Assembly: GCA_029932715.1 (NCBI GenBank)
Contig: JAOZPO010000095.1
Coordinates: forward strand, 1-5,864
Direction: 5' to 3'
DNA: 5,864 bases
Origin: Halobacteria archaeon
GTDB lineage: Archaea > Halobacteriota > Syntropharchaeia > Alkanophagales > Methanospirareceae
A program made the translations under genes and the position numbers. The notes under the pieces are model-generated. The model made no database searches, was not told where the DNA came from, and was given only the letters and a program-made list of their open reading frames with translations. Positions within the stretch are counted from its first letter, which is position 1. The number at the start of each line of letters is the position of its first letter. This document shows, piece by piece, positions 1 through 5,469 of this stretch.

Positions 1-1
1 A

Positions 2-1213
2 GTTACTCCAGCACTTAGAATCTACCCACCGCGCGATATTCCCACTCCTACTATAGAACCCGGTGCAAAACCGCCAGAAGAGCCCACGTACGCCAATTAC
101 ACCAGATTACTAATCTCACCACAATACAACAAGTTCAGGATGGAACCAGGAGATAAAGAAGAGTTTACGGTGACGGTAAAGAACACTGAGAACAAGTCGG
201 TACCAACGCAGGTACATGTCGTGACACCCCCGTATGCTGAGAACGAGCCCGGAAAAGACTGGATACGTGTTGAGCCAAAAAGCGCAGAGATAGCGGCGGG
301 CGATATGCAAGAGTACAACGTTACGGTAGATATACCACCAGATGCGGATATTGGCTATTACCAGGCTCAAATCGTATTCACCAATGATACGATGTGGTCA
401 ATACCTTATCCAGAGAAGTTCCCGAAGTACGTGAACGCATGTGAGTTATCAATAGACGTCTGGACACAACCGAAGGTTTACTTTTGGCCTCGATACATAA
501 GCGACAGGGTAAAGGCAGGGCAGAGTTACAAATATGAGATACAGCTTGAAAATATAGGCGACAAGGCGATCGCAATAAAACCAGAAGTAGAAGAAGGGCT
601 GCCTTATGAGATTCCTGTGATTCCGCTTCCACCATATGAATACAGGGGAGGCAGGATACCCGCTGAATGGCTAACGATAGAGGCACCGGCAGAAGTTGAA
701 GCGAACTCAACGGCAACGGTAACGGTGACAATGAATGTACCTGAGGAGGCATTGGGGCAGTACTACGAGGGCACGATAAATCTGAATATAGACGACCCGT
801 CTATTGAAGAGTGGGACCAAAAGGTGTGGATGAACATAGAGGTCTGGAAACAACCCACAACTCCTTACAGTGATGAGTTCACCGTTGAACAGGGAGATAA
901 CTTCAGTGTCGTGGTCAGAGCACAAGAGTACGCATACGATAGTTACAGTAGAGCGGAAGAAGATTTCTGTGTCGTGTTGTTAAACCCGGACGGTAATAAA
1001 ACGACTATAGAGGCATCAAAAAGAGTTAAGAAGAGAGAAGTAAGTGTGGGTATGAAGAACGGTGATGCCTGGAATGAAGGGACGTATCACGTGGTAAGCA
1101 TGGAAGACAGTAAAACATGCGTGGTAACTAACGCAACAGGAGGTACATGGACATTGCAGATACTGCCGCTTAATGTACGAGATTTTAGCTACACAATAGA
1201 GATAGGGGGATGA
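2..1213 (+). CDS. Secreted/cell-surface protein with tandem Ig-like domains (5' end outside window)
   Basis: The frame is open from base 2, with no stop, to the TGA at 1211-1213, so this is the last 403 residues of a longer protein. The ATG at 140 is internal and not a credible start, because the reading frame continues upstream through a Pro-rich linker (visible residues about 5-35). Two similar beta-sandwich-like domains follow (about 38-155 and 156-285). Each has a W(I/L)-x-x-E-x-P segment, a P-x-x-A-x-x-G-x-Y motif and a closing V-W-x-Q-P: IDVWTQP at 452-472 and IEVWKQP at 836-856, exactly 128 residues apart. A third beta-rich domain (about 290-403) ends in GTWTLQI...YTIEIGG, faintly like pre-peptidase C-terminal domains. 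Eight N-x-S/T sequons and only three cysteines fit an extracytoplasmic glycoprotein. No membrane anchor or sorting signal is seen at the C-terminus. Function is not recognised; adhesion or S-layer association is only inference. Confidence 0.85.
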   Translation, partial: VTPALRIYPPRDIPTPTIEPGAKPPEEPTYANYTRLLISPQYNKFRMEPGDKEEFTVTVKNTENKSVPTQVHVVTPPYAENEPGKDWIRVEPKSAEIAAGDMQEYNVTVDIPPDADIGYYQAQIVFTNDTMWSIPYPEKFPKYVNACELSIDVWTQPKVYFWPRYISDRVKAGQSYKYEIQLENIGDKAIAIKPEVEEGLPYEIPVIPLPPYEYRGGRIPAEWLTIEAPAEVEANSTATVTVTMNVPEEALGQYYEGTINLNIDDPSIEEWDQKVWMNIEVWKQPTTPYSDEFTVEQGDNFSVVVRAQEYAYDSYSRAEEDFCVVLLNPDGNKTTIEASKRVKKREVSVGMKNGDAWNEGTYHVVSMEDSKTCVVTNATGGTWTLQILPLNVRDFSYTIEIGG

Positions 1214-1252
1214 GCGTAATGGATTTTAAAGCTCATTCCTTATTTATTTTTT
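1206..1252 (+). terminator. Hairpin plus U-run ending the surface-protein transcript
   Basis: Bases 1206-1215 can pair with 1231-1240 (10 bp including two G-U pairs) around a 15-nt loop. The U-rich run TATTTATTTTTT (1241-1252) follows at once. The 5' arm contains the stop codon of the surface-protein gene. U-runs are known termination signals for archaeal RNA polymerase; the hairpin is an addition seen here. A second T-rich stretch on the same strand (about 1264-1290) could serve as back-up. Confidence 0.5.
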
Positions 1253-1305
1253 GCCATAGGCGTTACTTTTTGAATTTGGATTTTTAACTTAACTCTGTGG
1301 AACTT
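1214..1305. other. Convergent intergenic spacer (92 bp)
   Basis: This AT-rich spacer separates the stop codons of the plus-strand surface-protein gene and the minus-strand cofC. It holds T-runs only on the plus strand. On the minus strand there is no T-run after cofC, so no terminator for the ribosomal cluster is visible here. No ORF, promoter or RNA gene is seen. Confidence 0.6.
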
Positions 1306-1980
1306 TCATCTAACCACCCCGGCACGCATCTTCGATTCTTTATCCACACGAATATGAACGCCAATTTCTCTTAGATATTGCATCGAAGCGCCTCTGCCAT
1401 GTATCAGTAGCTCTAACAAGTCTTCTACTTCGTCTATATCCACACCGATAAAGAAGGAGTCATGAACGGCATAAGTCATATTTCGGCTCTTCGCAGTCTC
1501 TATATGCTCCAAACAGCTAATTCCATAATATGATACGGAGAATTCGTTTGGTCGTCTAAGAAACAAAGCGTTTGTACCTCCATTTCGCCCCGGCATTACT
1601 ACTACATCCTCCTCATGCAGGAATATTCGGTTTATGCTTTCGGACGTTACCAGTGGGATATCAGCCATTATTATCAGTATTGGCTCCCTTTCCGCATTTA
1701 GCAGTTCATTCAGCACTTCGTCCAGTTTTCTCCCATCCTCGCGTACACTCAGTTTCGTGCTCCATGCACGTTGCGGTATATCTAACTCCTCTATAAGCTC
1801 ATCACGTGTGGATGTTGTAATTATCCCGATCTCTCCTCCTACCTCTGAGCACGCTAATGCATCCAAAACGTCCATTAGCATCCGTATAGCGAGCTCTTCT
1901 CGCTCTTGTTCGCTTAAAAATGTACCTAATCTCGATTTCGCGCCTTTCTTCTTGAACGGTATAATCGCTTTTGGTTTCAA
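1306..1980 (-). CDS. cofC: CofC-like 2-phospho-L-lactate guanylyltransferase (coenzyme F420 biosynthesis)
   Basis: CofC activates 2-phospho-L-lactate (or a related phospho-acid) with GTP to give the nucleotidylated donor that CofD joins to Fo in F420 synthesis; it is cytosolic. The 224-residue length fits the archaeal family. The N-terminus IPFKKKGAKSRLG (residues 7-19) matches the family's nucleotide-binding start, MADIPL (105-110) is the metal-binding Asp region of this nucleotidyltransferase fold, and GRNGGTNALFLR (131-142) is the family signature. GVDIDEVEDL (179-188) gives a second acidic site. The start is a TTG at 1978-1980: the only in-frame codons between it and the rpoD stop are ACA, AAA, ACC, ACG, TGT and AAA, and homologues begin just before the IPFKK motif. 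No clear Shine-Dalgarno is seen. It starts 18 nt after rpoD in the same frame, so it is probably co-transcribed with the ribosomal cluster. Which phospho-acid is used cannot be told from sequence. Confidence 0.85.
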   Translation of the reverse strand: MKPKAIIPFKKKGAKSRLGTFLSEQEREELAIRMLMDVLDALACSEVGGEIGIITTSTRDELIEELDIPQRAWSTKLSVREDGRKLDEVLNELLNAEREPILIIMADIPLVTSESINRIFLHEEDVVVMPGRNGGTNALFLRRPNEFSVSYYGISCLEHIETAKSRNMTYAVHDSFFIGVDIDEVEDLLELLIHGRGASMQYLREIGVHIRVDKESKMRAGVVR

Positions 1981-1998
1981 TTTACACGTGGTTTTTGT

Positions 1999-2670
1999 TT
2001 ATTCCCGCGGATTCGCCAATTCCTCTATTAGCCTATTACATTTATCTCGTAGTATCCTCGCCGCTTCTATTACTATATCGTCCACAGGCAAGGAACCATC
2101 CCCCTCTATTGTGAATAATAACTGTTCACTATTTGCCTTCCTCGGTACGTTTTTCAACTCTTTGAAGCTACATGAGGTTACCGGCTGCCACTTCGCATGC
2201 TCTTTCCCTATACCCCGCCTTGCGATAGCTTCAATAGAGATTTTTTGCCCTGCAACCGATCTCATACCGCTAATCTCTCTCTCCGTAGAAATCAACTTCA
2301 CGATAGGGATGTTGTCAAATGCAGGTTCTACATGGGGGTCTGACGAGATTAACTCCTTAGAATAGACCATAGTATATCCAGCTCTATCTGGGCTCTGTGC
2401 TTCCAGAGTAATAGAAATTCGGTCTTCATCACTATAAGAACTGAGATCATCCGTCTTCAACGGTATCAAACCCAGCCGCAATGCCAGGTCCTCATCGTAT
2501 AATAATGAATTGTTCTCATAAATGTTCACTTCATCAATTGCCAATTTCGGGACTTCCGCAATCATTGCTCTTCTAAGTGCATTTGCAAACCGCACTTTCA
2601 CACCAGAAAGGGCAATTTTTACTTCGTTCTCCCCATGTTCTATTATTTTCAGTTCCATAAAACTTTGCAT
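1999..2670 (-). CDS. rpoD: DNA-directed RNA polymerase subunit D (Rpo3)
   Basis: Rpo3 (eukaryotic RPB3/AC40, bacterial alpha) pairs with Rpo11 and nucleates assembly of RNA polymerase. The signature ANALRRAMIAEVPKLAIDEV (residues 29-48), the LYDEDLALRLGLIPL segment (57-71), HAKWQPV in the insert domain and the C-terminal dimerisation helix (EAARILRDKCNRLIEEL) are all present. The insert domain lacks the cysteine set that ligates Fe-S clusters in some archaeal D subunits. The start is uncertain: ATG at 2670 (223 residues, 7 nt after the rps11 stop) or ATG at 2658 (MELKII, closest to typical family N-termini). An ATG at 2724 would overlap rps11 by 47 nt and add an unmatched N-terminus. None has a good Shine-Dalgarno, so translation is probably coupled to rps11. 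Position after rps11 is the conserved archaeal arrangement. Confidence 0.95.
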   Translation of the reverse strand: MQSFMELKIIEHGENEVKIALSGVKVRFANALRRAMIAEVPKLAIDEVNIYENNSLLYDEDLALRLGLIPLKTDDLSSYSDEDRISITLEAQSPDRAGYTMVYSKELISSDPHVEPAFDNIPIVKLISTEREISGMRSVAGQKISIEAIARRGIGKEHAKWQPVTSCSFKELKNVPRKANSEQLLFTIEGDGSLPVDDIVIEAARILRDKCNRLIEELANPRE

Positions 2671-2677
2671 GCCTGTC

Positions 2678-3067
2678 TTAAACCCTTCTGCCTCGTCTTC
2701 CTCCAGGACGCTTCGTGCCATCATGCGGCACCGGCGTCACGTCTTCTACTTTCCCTATTCGTAACCCAGCGCGTGCAAATGCCTTTATCGCCGCCTGTGC
2801 ACCGGGTGCCGGTGTTCTTGTCTTACGTCCCGAAGCCGCTTTTATCTTTACGTGTATCCCCCATATCTCCCGCTCTTTCATTTTATCTGCAAGCTGGAAC
2901 GCCATCTGCATTGCCGTATATGGCGAACTTTCGTCACGATCCGCTTTAGCTATCATACCGCCGGACGCCCTTGCTATTGTCTCCGCACCCGTCATATCTG
3001 TGATCGTAATGATAACGTTATTAAAAGAAGAGGAGATATGTGCAATAGCCCATTTTCCTTCTGTCAT
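2678..3067 (-). CDS. rps11: Small-subunit ribosomal protein uS11
   Basis: uS11 sits on the 30S platform and contacts 16S rRNA near the E-site mRNA. The 129-residue length is normal for archaea. Recognisable segments are [15 protein letters not shown] (10-24), the [23 protein letters not shown] block (34-56) and the basic C-terminal tail [19 protein letters not shown]. The ATG at 3067 is preceded by a strong Shine-Dalgarno GGAGG 8 nt upstream, which fixes the start. It lies 18 nt after rps4 and ends 7 nt before the first likely rpoD start. It has the strongest ribosome-binding site in the cluster. Confidence 0.98.
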   Translation of the reverse strand: MTEGKWAIAHISSSFNNVIITITDMTGAETIARASGGMIAKADRDESSPYTAMQMAFQLADKMKEREIWGIHVKIKAASGRKTRTPAPGAQAAIKAFARAGLRIGKVEDVTPVPHDGTKRPGGRRGRRV

Positions 3068-3073
3068 AACCCA

Positions 3074-3081
3074 ATCCTCCT
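3074..3081 (-). promoter_or_regulatory. Strong Shine-Dalgarno for rps11
   Basis: Reading the minus strand, AGGAGGAT lies 6 nt before the ATG at 3067 (GGAGG is 8 nt before it) and complements the 3' end of 16S rRNA well. It is the only textbook Shine-Dalgarno in the window. Confidence 0.75.
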
Positions 3082-3085
3082 TGTC

Positions 3086-3625
3086 TTATCCCGCCCCTTC
3101 CGCTTCTGCATCAGGGTTAGCAGTGATAGAACCTGGTGCATGTTCATAGTAGTCTATCCCTCTCTCTTCAGCTATGTTCACAATATAAGATGGTATGGTA
3201 AGCCGCCTGCTGTTAATCGCGATATGTCCGTGAACGATGAGTTGTCTTGCATGCTTCGGAGACTTTGCCAGCCCTTTCTTATATACACATGTCTGAAGCC
3301 TCCTGCTCAGGATGTCCTCTTCACCCAGCTCCAGAACATCCTCCAAGCTCGTGCCTCCTTCCAATATCCCTTTCCGCTGCAAACTCGTCAAGATTGCTTC
3401 TTCTTTCCTCATTACATGTTCTGATGGTTTCATTCCCGCTATTTCCGCTAAGATGTTCCTTATCTCACGACGATATTTCTTTATTATGCTCGCTGCTTTC
3501 CATATCTCCCTCTTGTTCTTTAGTCCATATTTCTCCGTTAACTCATGCTCATCTTTTATCCTTTGCAACTCCCAAGGTCTTCTTGGTCGTTCATACGTCT
3601 TCTTAGTCTTCCTTGGATGTCCCAT
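3086..3625 (-). CDS. rps4: Small-subunit ribosomal protein uS4
   Basis: uS4 is a primary 16S rRNA-binding protein that starts 30S body assembly. The N-terminus MGHPRKTKKTYERPRRPWE matches the archaeal form. The S4 RNA-binding domain is at about residues 103-150 (RRLQTCVYKKGLAKSPKHAR, then QLIVHGHIAINSRRLTIPSY), and the protein ends in a small acidic tail. At 179 residues the length is typical. The ATG at 3625 is preferred because family members start MG-x-P and a GTGA core lies 5 nt upstream. A GTG at 3634, overlapping the rps13 stop as GTGA, would add only three residues (M-K-E) and is probably the Shine-Dalgarno itself. It begins 5 nt after rps13, consistent with translational coupling. Confidence 0.97.
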   Translation of the reverse strand: MGHPRKTKKTYERPRRPWELQRIKDEHELTEKYGLKNKREIWKAASIIKKYRREIRNILAEIAGMKPSEHVMRKEEAILTSLQRKGILEGGTSLEDVLELGEEDILSRRLQTCVYKKGLAKSPKHARQLIVHGHIAINSRRLTIPSYIVNIAEERGIDYYEHAPGSITANPDAEAEGAG

Positions 3626-3630
3626 TTCTT

Positions 3631-4140
3631 TCACTTAACTCCTGTTTTTTCTAATTTTGCTATTAGTTTCTTCCTCACAACACCTACTACCAGTCCTCTC
3701 CTGCCTGTTGATTTTGTCCTCTGCCCTCGCACCTTCAGCCCCCGTTCATGCCTTATACCCCTGTAAGATCGTATCTTACGTAACAAATTTATATCGTCCT
3801 GGAACTTTAACGCCATGTCAGAGCCCATGATGTGCTTGTCCTCACCTGTAATCATATCTCGCCTCCTGTTCAGCATCCAAAAGGGCAACCGTTTCTCAAC
3901 ACTACCAAGTGCTACTTTTAACTTCTCTATATCGCTGTTAGAAAGCTTGCCCATTTTCGCTCCCATATCTACCCCGGAGTAAAGGACCATAGCTCTCGCC
4001 ACTCTCCTTCCTACTCCTTTTATACCACACAGGGAATATGCCACCCGTTTATTACCATCTAAGTCGGTATCTAAAATCCGGACTATGTGCTTGAACTCCT
4101 CTTCCTCTACCCTTTCCGTCTTCTCCCCTTCTTCGCTCAT
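3631..4140 (-). CDS. rps13: Small-subunit ribosomal protein uS13
   Basis: uS13 lies in the head of the 30S subunit and bridges to the large subunit near the P-site tRNA. The fold is recognisable from FKHIVRILDTDLDGNKRV (16-33), the helix-hairpin-helix-like YSLCGIKGVGRRVARA (35-50), and the C-terminal RSYRGIRHERGLKVRGQRTKSTGRRG-type motif (about 124-149) that is diagnostic of the family. At 169 residues it is slightly long because of an acidic N-terminal extension (about 15 residues, rich in E and K). The ATG at 4140 is preceded by GTGA, 3 nt away. It is the first gene of the rps13-rps4-rps11-rpoD block, and lies 64 nt after tRNA-Ser. Confidence 0.97.
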   Translation of the reverse strand: MSEEGEKTERVEEEEFKHIVRILDTDLDGNKRVAYSLCGIKGVGRRVARAMVLYSGVDMGAKMGKLSNSDIEKLKVALGSVEKRLPFWMLNRRRDMITGEDKHIMGSDMALKFQDDINLLRKIRSYRGIRHERGLKVRGQRTKSTGRRGLVVGVVRKKLIAKLEKTGVK

Positions 4141-4204
4141 CTTTCACTTCTTTTAAACTAACTGCTATACCAAAGAAATATGTCTTAGCTAAAAAGAGTA
4201 TTTT
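4141..4204 (-). promoter_or_regulatory. Spacer with possible terminator T-run and weak promoter for the rps13 cluster
   Basis: After the tRNA-Ser 3' end, the minus strand reads CTCTTTTTAGCTAAG (about 4184-4198), where the T-run could end tRNA transcription. An AT-rich ATATTT about 24-29 nt into the spacer (4176-4181) could be a TATA box, giving a short leader that keeps the GTGA Shine-Dalgarno of rps13. The box is weak, and read-through from the upstream genes is equally possible. Confidence 0.35.
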
Positions 4205-4307
4205 CGCCGAGGAAGGGATTTGAACCCTTGAGTCCCTTTCGGAACACAGGCTATCAGTTCGGCCCTTGGAACTCCAGGCCTGCGCCTTACCACTCAGCCA
4301 CCTCGGC
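4205..4307 (-). tRNA. tRNA-Ser(GGA), interrupted anticodon loop
   Basis: The acceptor stem GCCGAGG/CCTCGGC, discriminator G, a D arm with 8-9 TG, the long variable arm GTTCC-GAAA-GGGAC and the T arm AAGGG-TTCAAAT-CCCTT form a class II tRNA. Discriminator G and the GCCGAGG acceptor favour serine over leucine. The anticodon stem CAGGC (4282-4278)/GCCTG (4251-4247) encloses 26 nt instead of 7, implying a 19-nt intron. Cuts at several neighbouring positions all leave anticodon GGA. Removing it gives 84 nt, normal for tRNA-Ser. CCA is not encoded. The first 21 nt are also the 3' end of cbf5/truB. Confidence 0.9.
4254..4272 (-). other. Putative 19-nt tRNA intron in the anticodon loop
   Basis: These bases lie between the anticodon and the 3' half of the loop. 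Cutting after loop nt 3, 4 or 5 gives the same product, CTGGATA; cutting after nt 6 gives CTGGAGA. The listed ends correspond to a cut after A36. The insert and flanking bases can form AGTTC/GAACT around an 8-nt loop. I could not draw the standard bulge-helix-bulge with two 3-nt bulges and a 4-bp helix, so the exact ends are uncertain. Confidence 0.55.
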
Positions 4308-5303
4308 TCCTTTTTTATGTCCCTTTAGCCCCCAGCCTTTCATATATGTCCCGGGCATCATGAACACCTTCTCCGTCTCTACACATATCCCCTCCTCTGC
4401 TCTGTACATATCGCCTGAGCCTATCTTTGCTTTACCCTTGCATACCGCTTCTCCTTTTAGCGTGTATAATATTACACTGTCCCCTATATTTATTCCTTCT
4501 TCTATTCTCGAAATACCAGGTGCTGCGAGATCAGCGCCATGACATATCGCATCAACCGCTGTGTCCTTTACAATTATGCACGGCAGATGCCCCAGTGCAT
4601 ATTCCACAGGCATGATTAGTTTACGGAGTATGCTTTCATCTCCTTCTTCATAAAGCACATACGCATCCTTAAGGTCTTGCAGCTTCGTTAGACGCGTCTC
4701 ATCGAATGGTAACGATTGCGTCCTTCTTAACTGTAACATGTGCGCATTCACGCCTAATGCGAGCCCGATATGATGACAGAGCATTCTTATGTAGGTTCCC
4801 GATTCACAACCTACCTTCATCAATACCTCTCGCCCCTCTTTCTCTTTTAGCTCTATGTACCGCACGGTCCTCACCCGTATCCTGCGCTTAACTGCGGATT
4901 TCAGTGGCGGCTTTTGGTATATCTTACCCACAAATTCGTCAGTTACCCTTCTAAGCTCTTCCTCTTCAACGTCGCCATGCAGTTTCATCACGATTATGTA
5001 TTCCTTGTCCCAAACGAAACTACTGGCGAACCTCCTTGCTACACCGAGTAGAACAGGCAGTACACCTGTAACGTTCGGGTCCAGTGTTCCCGTATGCGCC
5101 GCTTTCTTTACGTTCAGTATCCCCTTTACCCATGCAACAACTTCGTGCGATGTTGGACCCGCGGGTTTATCTATAACCACCACACCTTTTGCTATATGCT
5201 CCTGTATGGGGCGAGCGTCAGGTGCGCAACCATACCGGGGATCGGTAAGGGCGGGCGATTTATCCAATTTACATCGTTCTAACGGTCTTTCGTGCTCAAT
5301 CAT
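4287..5303 (-). CDS. truB: Cbf5/TruB-family tRNA and rRNA pseudouridine synthase
   Basis: Archaeal Cbf5 is the catalytic subunit of H/ACA ribonucleoproteins (with Nop10, Gar1 and L7Ae) that isomerise uridines in rRNA, and it can also make pseudouridine 55 in tRNA. The N-terminus has the archaeal DPRYGCAPDARPI (21-33) and VVVIDKPAGPTSHEVVAWV (41-59). The catalytic Asp is D75 in HTGTLDPNVTG. PPLKSAVKRR and GTYIRMLCHH...LRRTQ complete the active-site motifs. A C-terminal PUA domain runs from about residue 240 to 320. Length (338) is normal. The ATG at 5303 is the first possible start after an in-frame TAA and has no Shine-Dalgarno; it lies only 20 nt after tRNA-Gln. The last residues AEVAEW and the TAA stop are encoded by tRNA-Ser nucleotides 1-21. 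Adjacency to rps13 is conserved in archaea. Often named cbf5. Confidence 0.95.
   Translation of the reverse strand: MIEHERPLERCKLDKSPALTDPRYGCAPDARPIQEHIAKGVVVIDKPAGPTSHEVVAWVKGILNVKKAAHTGTLDPNVTGVLPVLLGVARRFASSFVWDKEYIIVMKLHGDVEEEELRRVTDEFVGKIYQKPPLKSAVKRRIRVRTVRYIELKEKEGREVLMKVGCESGTYIRMLCHHIGLALGVNAHMLQLRRTQSLPFDETRLTKLQDLKDAYVLYEEGDESILRKLIMPVEYALGHLPCIIVKDTAVDAICHGADLAAPGISRIEEGINIGDSVILYTLKGEAVCKGKAKIGSGDMYRAEEGICVETEKVFMMPGTYMKGWGLKGHKKGAEVAEW
4341..4348 (-). promoter_or_regulatory. Possible internal TATA box for tRNA-Ser inside truB
   Basis: The minus strand reads CATATATG here, 33 nt before the tRNA-Ser 5' end. A start about 25 nt downstream would leave a leader of roughly 10 nt. 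It sits within the codons of the end of the PUA domain (T-Y-M-K), so protein constraint could explain the sequence, and the upstream BRE is not convincing. Confidence 0.3.
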
Positions 5304-5323
5304 AAGTAAAATTCTGCTTTATT

Positions 5324-5396
5324 TAGTCCCGAGAGGATTCGAACCCCCGTCACAGGCTCCAAAGGCCTGTATGCTTGACCGCTACACCACGGGACT
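5324..5396 (-). tRNA. tRNA-Gln(TTG)
   Basis: The acceptor AGTCCCG/CGGGACT, D arm GTGT/GCATA region, anticodon stem CAGGC/GCCTG with loop CTTTGGA (anticodon TTG), a 5-nt variable loop and T arm GGGGG-TTCGAAT-CCTCT (two G-T pairs) make a complete 73-nt tRNA with discriminator A. A1-U72 and anticodon TTG identify glutamine. CCA is not encoded and no intron is present. truB starts 20 nt downstream on the same strand. Confidence 0.95.
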
Positions 5397-5422
5397 TTTT
5401 AATTAATTATTCTATCTATTGC

Positions 5423-5435
5423 TTTATTATTTCGC
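5423..5435 (-). promoter_or_regulatory. BRE/TATA promoter for tRNA-Gln and downstream genes
   Basis: The minus strand reads GCGAAATAATAAA, a purine-rich BRE joined to a TATA-like TAATAAA. The TATA centre is about 30 nt before the tRNA 5' end, the usual distance for an archaeal promoter. As no good promoter separates tRNA-Gln from truB, it probably also drives truB. Confidence 0.6.
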
Positions 5436-5444
5436 GCTTTAGCT

Positions 5445-5469
5445 AAAAAACTTTCATTCAAAAAGAAAG
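5445..5469 (-). terminator. Hairpin plus T6 ending the upstream minus-strand gene
   Basis: On the minus strand CTTTC (5469-5465) pairs with GAAAG (5455-5451) around a T-rich loop that contains the TGA stop of the upstream gene, and TTTTTT follows (5450-5445). The stem is short and A-T rich, so the T-run is probably the working part. Confidence 0.5.

Noticed and set aside
140..142. ATG as start of the left-hand surface protein
   Set aside because: The same frame is open to base 2 and encodes a plausible Pro-rich linker and the first strand of the domain upstream.
1634..2365. Long plus-strand ORF (243 codons) opposite cofC and rpoD
   Set aside because: It lies wholly antisense to two confidently identified genes, is rich in Ser/Ile runs typical of reverse-strand reading, and has no recognisable domain or ribosome-binding site.
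2852..3424. Plus-strand ORF (190 codons) opposite rps11 and rps4
   Set aside because: Antisense shadow of two conserved ribosomal genes; Cys- and His-rich composition without motif spacing.
4151..4157. TTTAAAA before rps13 as a TATA box
   Set aside because: On the minus strand it lies about 11-17 nt before the ATG, so a start site about 25 nt downstream would fall inside the coding region and remove the ribosome-binding site.
4261..4280. Palindrome-like GGCC...GGCC stretch considered as a regulatory operator
   Set aside because: It is the anticodon stem and putative intron of tRNA-Ser; the symmetry is explained by the RNA.
4205..4307. tRNA-Leu instead of tRNA-Ser
   Set aside because: The long variable arm fits both, but discriminator G, the GCCGAGG acceptor stem and the GGA anticodon point to serine.
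4855..5406. Plus-strand ORF (183 codons) opposite truB and tRNA-Gln
   Set aside because: Runs antisense across truB and through a tRNA gene, with no family match.
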